A stretch of DNA of 64,000 nt from positions 1-64,000 of the forward strand of contig JAJIRX010000751.1 in assembly GCA_023853785.1 (NCBI GenBank). Direction: 5' to 3'. A program made the translations under genes and the position numbers. Below, in pieces: positions 58,301 through 64,000 of the stretch. The notes beneath the pieces were generated by a model that was given only the letters and a program-made list of their open reading frames with translations, made no database searches and was not told the DNA's origin. Each line of letters opens with the position of its first letter. The stretch's first letter is position 1. Source of the stretch: Psilocybe azurescens (lineage: Eukaryota > Basidiomycota > Agaricomycetes > Agaricales > Agrocybaceae).

Positions 58301-59371
58301 TCCTCCTTGAGGGTACTAAAACGTCTTATAGTCATACGTCCACTTTTGTTAGCACAGTGAAACACGTACACCTTGAAATGATTCATCCATGGATGTCCTT
58401 CCTCATTTTCTGGCTTCCAGTCGCGCAGTGCCTCTGCCACCTCCTCCAACTGACCTCCAGTTAAAGCTATTTGTCGTGAAACTGCATCCTTATTGTCTTT
58501 ACAGACTAAAATAATACTCAGTCAGGACACAGTGTGAAAAACGATAACAAATGTCATTGATCTCGATGATCACAAGACCTAGAGCGACCTTGGCGGGATT
58601 GCTGTCCACAATATTTGCCCCTCTCTTGACGAGCGTTTGAAGGGACCTTCCTGTAAGCTTGAGATTCTCCTTTATAGACGATTGGGCATTCGGCATTGGT
58701 GACTGTGAGTTACCCTTTATCGCGGCAGAGTTGCTGGTGTGTTCTTGACGAAGACCATAGGGTGTAAGCCTCCGATAGCCATGAAATGTGGGGTATGCTC
58801 ACCAGGAGATTGACCAGCGGACGCGGTCGTGGCTGAACCCTGCAGAGATGAAAGATCATCCAGATCTATAGACGACAATCAGTCTGACAAGTGGCGCTGA
58901 GTTATAAAGTTGCCTACTTTGAACCGCCAGAGTAGCCAATGAGCGTGATCCAGACAATGCTGGTGGTGTGCGATCATCTAGATATTGGGATGAGCCCATT
59001 ATCAGAGAGGAGGTATTTGGAGGCACACCGTCTAGGGTGATATCAGTTGAGGAGTTTGTGACAGGGTTACAATTGAGTCTGTACATAAAGAAGATACGAC
59101 ACTTGCCCAAAAGTGTCTCTCTACCTGGAATCTCTGTTGAAGAAGTCAGGGAGAGATATAACACCCACTGACTAGAGGACGTACTCGTGGATCTGAAGAA
59201 ATTATGGATCTTGGTCTTTGAAGAGTGTCCTTGGCTTCCTTCTGAGGTGGAGGGTGAAATGGAACATTTACGATTGAATAAGCCGTTCAATTGCTCCATG
59301 ATGGGGGAGAGAAAGCTCTCCTTGGAGTTTTTAAAACTCCGTGAATTGTCGTTTGCCATGTTGGTCACAGT
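55337..59371 (-). CDS. NACHT / WD40 NLR-like receptor
   Basis: A minus-strand multi-exon gene. N-terminus near 59371: MANDNSRSFKNSKESFLSP. A helical region follows: LKLTGRSLQTLVKRGANIVD then PAKVALGLV (about 58600), VAEALRDWKPENEEG, and LALGLRVFKAVYNMDEEVK (58115-58060). Exon 57937 and upstream: AIFLDRLKPSDIAHHNY then GRLLCREVCIPGTRVRIL. NACHT: Walker A LFGHAGSGKTTLAYTIAHRF (about 57830), Walker B YIIVIDALDEIDG (about 57510), FFVTSWSDKDLITHVNSLE, FIYAVTVVRYVEG, FSYHKSFSDFIF. WD40 array: IRVWDALTGDKKLVLNGHT and four further near-identical blades (56140-55616). The tail is GEAYLMFVPPGERLPDD ... WGGCYSP, stop at 55337. TGA at 56658-56660 lies between AGEVE and NIPPVLSYSC in an otherwise open frame. 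Frame breaks lie near 57415 and 55600. The domain order is the standard fungal NACHT/WD40 NLR, where the propeller is taken to sense a ligand. Confidence 0.85.
55616..56125 (-). repeat. Tandem 126-bp WD40-coding units
   Basis: At least four units of 126 bp (42 residues). The two at about 55616-55741 and 55742-55867 are almost base-for-base the same. Variation is limited to the first strands (S-N-N / S-D-F / S-N-G / S-G-G) and to the N-L-V / D-F-V / S-E-V positions before the next strand. Confidence 0.9.
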
Positions 59372-59931
59372 AAGAGACAACAGTGTTGGCTTATCGTGCT
59401 GTGCGGTGTATATACGGCGAGATGCAGCGCCCGTCAATCAAGGGGTACACAAGATAATCAAGTTGCCCTGAAGAATGATCACTGAAGATTGAAGGCCGAA
59501 GCTCTCCGAAGCTGCGTTTGACATGACTTGACAGCTTCTCTGGCATTGTGTCCAAACCCTGATGTGCTGAGGCCGAAGACAAAAGATCGGACGGCGGGTG
59601 GATTGCCATGCGAAATCAGGAAGTGTCTACGAAAAGTCATTCTTTTGACTGTTGAATGGCGCGTTGAGCATTACGCATGCCAGTTGTCGGATAGATAGTT
59701 TCAGTAACCCAGGAAGAGAGAGAGATGGAGATAAAATAAAGGTAGGGGAAAATAATGACCTCTTATCCGTTTAGCCGATGATTAAGAGTCACACCTGGGT
59801 CACATCAAACAAGGCAGCACTGTGACGAGGCTGTCCTTTCGGAATCCCATCATTGTTCCTTTCGTCCTCGTCTTCCTCGACTGACTCCGTCTGTATATAA
59901 AGGCATTTGGGGACTTTGAAGAGTTTAATAT
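59372..59931. promoter_or_regulatory. Region between two divergent genes, with TATA box
   Basis: It separates the start of the NACHT/WD40 gene from the FHA gene. TATATAAAGG at 59894-59903 lies about 30-40 bp before the presumed FHA start, a normal TATA spacing for a plus-strand transcript if translation starts close to it. Confidence 0.4.
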
Positions 59932-61764
59932 GTGGCCACCCGAAACTCTTTGGCTCGGCGGCAAGAAGGACAGCACCATCACCACGCACATTCTACCTCA
60001 TCCACCCTACCCCACCGATCCATCCATCCATCCATCCATCCATCCATACATACATTCCCTACCAAACCCCATAACACAACACACACTGCACCATACCTCA
60101 CCCGTGCCCTTCCATTCGCTCAACAGCAGCCCCATCAATCGCAATCCACCTCCCTGCCCTCGAACGCCCTCTTCCCGGCTGTCTACCTCTACCCTTTAAA
60201 CAACACCTAGGTGCCGAAACACATCACCCTCACGAGCCTCACATGAAGATCGGCAGGTAGACGAGTTTAAAGACTGCGCCGGGGAGAGGAATGAGTTTTT
60301 GATAGTGAAGTGCTCAGTCGGCGGCATGCGGAGGTGTGGGAGGAGGGTGGAAAGGTGCGTTTGTGTTCTTTTACGATTTTGCGTTGGGGTGAGGGGACTT
60401 GGGTAGCGCGCTAATGGTGTTTTTTTGACGCATGTAGATTTATATTAAGGACATAAAAAGCTCTAACAGGACGTTTATCAATGACGAGTGGCTCAGCAGC
60501 AAGGGACACAAGTTGGACCCTTTCGAGCTCAAGAGCGATGATATTGATGTATGTTCTTCCTTCCTTTCGCCCTCCCCATTCCTCCCCCTTTCTTTTTCCC
60601 TGTCACCCTGCTTATCGCACCCTCCCTGCTTCCCTCACAGGAATTTAGTATCGATATCATAGGCGAAGACAACAAAACAATCATCCACGACCAAGCCGCG
60701 CGTCATGTACGTGTTCACCGAGTAGGATACGCATGTGGCCGCCAGGGCGGAGCAGCACCAAAAAATTGCATAGTGTCTCTGGTACGGATAGGGAGATGCA
60801 TGTGCAGCAGCGTGTGGGTATTGCGGGCTGGGAGGCGTTGGAGGGATAGGCGTGGGCGAGCAGCCACCGGGTGTGATTGGAGGTTTGGGAGAGATGAACG
60901 GCGGCCACAAGCGCAAGCGCAGTCCCAGTAACGCCGCCCGCAACTCGCCCAAAACCTAAGCAGCATGGGCAGGATCAGCCTTTGGCCCCCTGGCAAGACG
61001 GGCTTGACGTTTGATGGGATTCCGAACTGGCTACAGGAGAGGTGCAGAAGAGCCGGAAGACAGGGGCAGAGTTGGGCGGTCTGATGGGGCGATGGACGAT
61101 ATTCTTGTGGGCGGGTGAGTTTTTTCCTTTTTTGGTGGTTTTTGTGTGTTTGTGTCTGTGGTTGGATTTGAATTTGGATTTGCACGAAATGCGCTTCGAG
61201 TCTGCAGTCTTTTTTTTATTTTTTTGTGCTGTCTTTCTTTTGCCTCATCTCTATTTCTATGGGCATATGCTGACGGTATTCTTTTTATTCTACTTCGAGC
61301 CTGCAGATTTTCCGTCGTTCCCAATGTATCTCCCGCCTGTACACGCTCCGTCGCTGGATATAGCGCAACCCCCGCCACCCTCTTAGCTTCCTAATAATCA
61401 GCCTTCCAATGCTGTTACTGCACCTGCCGCTGCCGGAGGTTCGGAAGCGGGATTGCCTACTGTGCCTGTCGCTATTCCGGCCTCAATTTTGATGGAGGCG
61501 GGGGCGACAGAAGGGTTGGGGATGGCCATGTCCTCGTTCTCGCCCCCGTTGTCTGCAGCAACAACTTCGCCTGGGGCAGAGCAAGAACCACGGATATCCG
61601 TTGGCGCCACTGATACGTCATCCGCTTCCTCCGCCTCCGCTGCGTCAGCCACCGCCAACTCCACCACTACCACCACCGCAAGCGACAACGACGCCTCTGC
61701 GCTCCTAGGAGCCATAGTCCAGGCCATCACTTATTATGTCGTCCCCCTTTATTATCATTTCTGA
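59932..61764 (+). pseudogene. FHA-domain protein, frame broken several times
   Basis: The phosphothreonine-binding FHA fold is recognised in pieces: ALFPAVYLYPLNNT, VPKHITLTSL (60210), GERNEFFDSEVLSRRHAEVW (60275-60350, the SR.HAEVW core), then IYIKDIKSSNRTFINDEWLS (60437), PFELKSDDID and FSIDIIGEDNKTIIHDQAAR (60645-60705). Downstream are THVAARAEQHQ, HKRKRSPSNAARNSPK, GKTGLTFDGIPNWLQ (about 61000) and, one frame over, VQKSRKTGAELGGLMGRW. After an intron comes FPSFPMYLPPVHAPS and a Ser/Thr/Ala-rich tail to 61764. Stops lie in the natural frame at 60208-60210, 60723-60725 and 61384-61386, all TAG, and there are several one-base shifts. It resembles fungal FHA proteins with a coiled coil. Its process is not shown by the sequence. 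Confidence 0.65.
60017..60050. repeat. CATC tetranucleotide microsatellite
   Basis: Seven CATC units plus CATA variants, inside the N-terminal coding region of the FHA gene; in frame it reads HPSIHPSIHPSIH or SIHPSIHPSIHPYI depending on phase. Confidence 0.9.
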
Positions 61765-61882
61765 TTCTAAGTGGTCGCTTTACTCTGTTCTGCGCGCTCT
61801 TTTCTCTCATCCGTTTCCCAACTCTCCACGAGCTCAGCAATCCAATCCCATCAACGAGATCGCATTCAGAACTCATATATAG

Positions 61883-63829
61883 ATGTACACACCGCCAAAT
61901 GACGACATGCACGTACCACCTCATGGCGTGAGCAACGGCGGCGAGCCAGGGCTCTTCGATGCGTTTCCTGGGGCTCGTGGAGGGGGAATCCGTATCCGAG
62001 TTACATATAAATGGCTGGTATCCGTGTCGAGTGCTGCACTGAGCTTACTCTCCTTCCCGCCCCCACTCGCCTCCTCTATCAAATCCATCTTTCTATCTCT
62101 ACTCATGCCCTTACCCTACCCGCACTCCAGCTCATCGCTGTGGGTACCCACAGGTCCAGGACACACCCTATCGAACCCACCCCGTGCAACTCAGCCCATG
62201 GACACCCCCTCACAGCGCCCCCATAGCCACAGGCGGATGGCCGTAGGGCGGATACGCTCCCGCCGGCCCCCTGTGTGGGGTCCTCCACAAACGTCCTCCC
62301 CACATCTCGCGAGCTCGTAGGGTCCTCCGCAAGGGCTTGCCGTGGGAGGAGGAGGGAGAGGCGCCAGTCCGTATCATCCATATGCACAATGGGCCCCGGG
62401 AGGCTACACCACCAACGGGGCAGCTGTATTCGCGTTCCTGGGTGCGGGTTCATCCCATCATTATCAATACCAGCACCAATACCAGCAGCCACAACCGCAT
62501 ATCCCATACGCAGCGCCTGGGACGCCGTTCGAGTCCTCCGTCGGACAGCCAATCACAGGGGGTGGTATGAGCGATGGTGCAGGCAGTGCTGGCGGCAGCG
62601 GTGCTGCTGAAAGGGGTGGTGGGGTATGGGGCGAGAACAGAAGCGCACGCGTCACCGTGAAAAGGAAAAAGAAAAAGAAAAGAAGAAGAAGAAACGAAAG
62701 AATGGGGAGGATTGGGACGACAGGGACATGCTCGAGTGGAACCTGGACCACAGTTCGTCGTCGGCGATGAAAAGGTTAAATTCGCAGGTTCTCCAGCAGG
62801 TCAGAAGAAAGCCCTGTTTGCACCACGCGTCTTCGTGGGGCGCGCATAATGCACATAATTCGCCTTGGACACCCCACGTGCAAGGCGACTTATACGATGA
62901 GAATACCCTTCCCAAATGACCGAGAGATTGGCGGCTGGACTATAACCCGCGTCAGGGGCTGTTGCCCGTGGTGATGGGTGTGATGGGCGGGTTGGCGAGG
63001 AGAGCATCGAGTGTTAAAGGTGTGCTATGTTTTTCGGCTGTTCTCTTTTCCTTTCTTTCCCTTCTATACCTCTCCTCCTCTCCCATCTCACTCCTTCCCC
63101 ACACATTCCTCGCAAACACAAACAACTTACTCACCCGTCCCCTCCCATACACAGAATACCACGACCTCATCCGGTGCCAAATCCACCTGCTGTTCGACCT
63201 ATCCACCCGCTCCCTTACTCTCTCCCTTTCCCTGTGTGCCCCGCGCTCCGCCTCTTCCTTCTCCCCAGGGAGCTATGGGAGAGAGAGTCCAGTGTGTGGG
63301 AGGACGGGGATGGGGCGGGAGTGTAGCTGGGCAGGGAGTGGGTGGAGGACGTGGTTAGGCGCGGAATTGTGCAGGTGGGTTTTCTGGGGAGCAAGTTCTG
63401 GCTGGAGGGGCTTGTGCGCGATCCGAAAGGCGTGTGGGATATGCGGACTGCTGCTGTGGACTGATTGACGCTGGTTTGGGCTGTGTTGTGCAGGGTCACG
63501 GCTCTCGTGAGGGACGCGAGCTATAGCTCTTCCTCTTCCTCTTCGACGGAACACTACACCTACACCCCGTCTCATACGGAGCGCACACTATGCACATACG
63601 CACAGGCACGCCGTCGCCGTATCACTCCTCAAGTTCCACCTGTTGTCCAATGCCAACGCCAACGCGCACCCCAATACCGTGTGTGACTAGATCATATATT
63701 CCAATGCGCCGCGACGCGAACTCACACCGTACGTGAACCCTGAGAGAGGCCAGCTACTCTGCACGCGCCAGAATATATACATGAGTATAAGGATGGGTCC
63801 ATCCAGTGGTGACGTGATCTGCCGATGAA
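61883..63829 (+). CDS. Hypothetical protein, Pro/Gly-rich N-terminus and structured C-terminus
   Basis: A possible start at 61883 gives MYTPPNDDMHVPPHGVSNGG. 62300-62600 is Gly/Pro/His/Tyr/Gln-rich (SPYHPYAQWAPGGYTTNG ... HYQYQHQYQQPQPHIPY). A Lys run at 62660-62690 is followed by FVVGDEKVKFAGSPAG, NAHNSPWTPHVQGDLYDENT and DYNPRQGLLPVVMGVMGGLA (about 62940) up to a GT donor. After an intron come EYHDLIRCQIHLLFDL, then EWVEDVVRRGIVQVGF and SKFWLEGLVRDPKGVWDMR (63340-63450). Finally FHLLSNANANAHPN, then past a TAG at about 63689 come IIYSNAPRRELTPYVNP and GQLLCTRQNIYM. Frames shift at several points. The C-terminal blocks look conserved but I cannot name the family. Confidence 0.45.
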
Positions 63830-64000
63830 GCTGGGCTGGGCTGGCTGCTCTCACTCTTGCTCAGGGTTACGAAATGTAGGTGACGAAGGGGAAATGAATA
63901 GGCAGGGGGCTTGCCAAGGCCCCAGACGAATGAAGAAAGTGAATGTCTCAATATAGTAGTTAATGAATAAGAAAGATAAGATAACGCAACGAGTTTCCAA

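Noticed and set aside
61398..61730. Minus-strand frame with Ala/Val/Glu-rich sequence
   Set aside because: Antisense of the Ser/Thr/Ala-rich tail of the FHA gene; no independent signal.
59932..63829. Reassigned TAG codon (nuclear code change)
   Set aside because: PCNA and other genes here end at TAG, and other genes carry TGA stops or frameshifts, so decay or errors are simpler.

Overview
The window looks like part of an agaricomycete (mushroom-forming basidiomycete) nuclear genome. Genes are split by many short introns (about 40-140 bp, GT..AG, most with GTRNGT-type donors). The transposase is of the basidiomycete Plavaka/CACTA type, the proliferating cell nuclear antigen (PCNA) gene is fungal-like, and there are three NLR-like signalling genes of kinds that are abundant in Agaricomycetes. 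The species cannot be named from the sequence. No tRNA, rRNA or CRISPR array was seen.

Layout. 0-14 kb is repeat-rich: a family of about 20-22 bp palindromes (core TGTTCTGGGTGCCCAGAACA) marks three clusters around a decayed WD40/transmembrane gene, several decayed hypothetical genes and a Plavaka-like transposase (10.2-13.9 kb). 14-16 kb is empty. 16.6-19.4 kb (minus) is a GC-rich membrane-anchored aspartic-protease-like gene. 22.1-23.7 kb (minus) is a seven-transmembrane protein gene with one in-frame stop. 23.95-26.04 kb is a terminal-inverted-repeat element (copy A) with a 311-bp mariner-like MITE nested in it; copy B is at 53.31-54.58 kb. 27.8-29.3 kb (minus) is a short NACHT gene. 32-34 kb holds low-complexity hypothetical genes. 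34.1-35.6 kb is PCNA. 38.4-38.9 kb (minus) is a conserved-looking hypothetical. 39.8-43.9 kb is a patatin/NB-ARC/TPR NLR. 48.67-52.22 kb is a fold-back element with long inverted arms and a 6-bp target duplication. 55.3-59.4 kb (minus) is a NACHT/WD40 NLR. 59.9-61.8 kb is an FHA-domain gene and 61.9-63.8 kb a hypothetical gene.

How it fits together. Housekeeping-like genes (protease, PCNA, FHA) sit in GC-rich stretches. NLR-like genes and mobile elements sit in AT-rich stretches. The repeat arrays of two NLRs (TPR and WD40) are built from near-identical 126-bp units, the pattern expected of fast-evolving fungal non-self recognition receptors. NLR effector output would be lipid hydrolysis for the patatin protein and unknown for the other two.

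Caution. Many exons are joined across single-base frame breaks, often at homopolymers, even in PCNA, which is normally essential. Either consensus errors are frequent here or PCNA is a decayed copy, so pseudogene calls resting on frameshifts alone are weak. Exon limits were worked out by eye.
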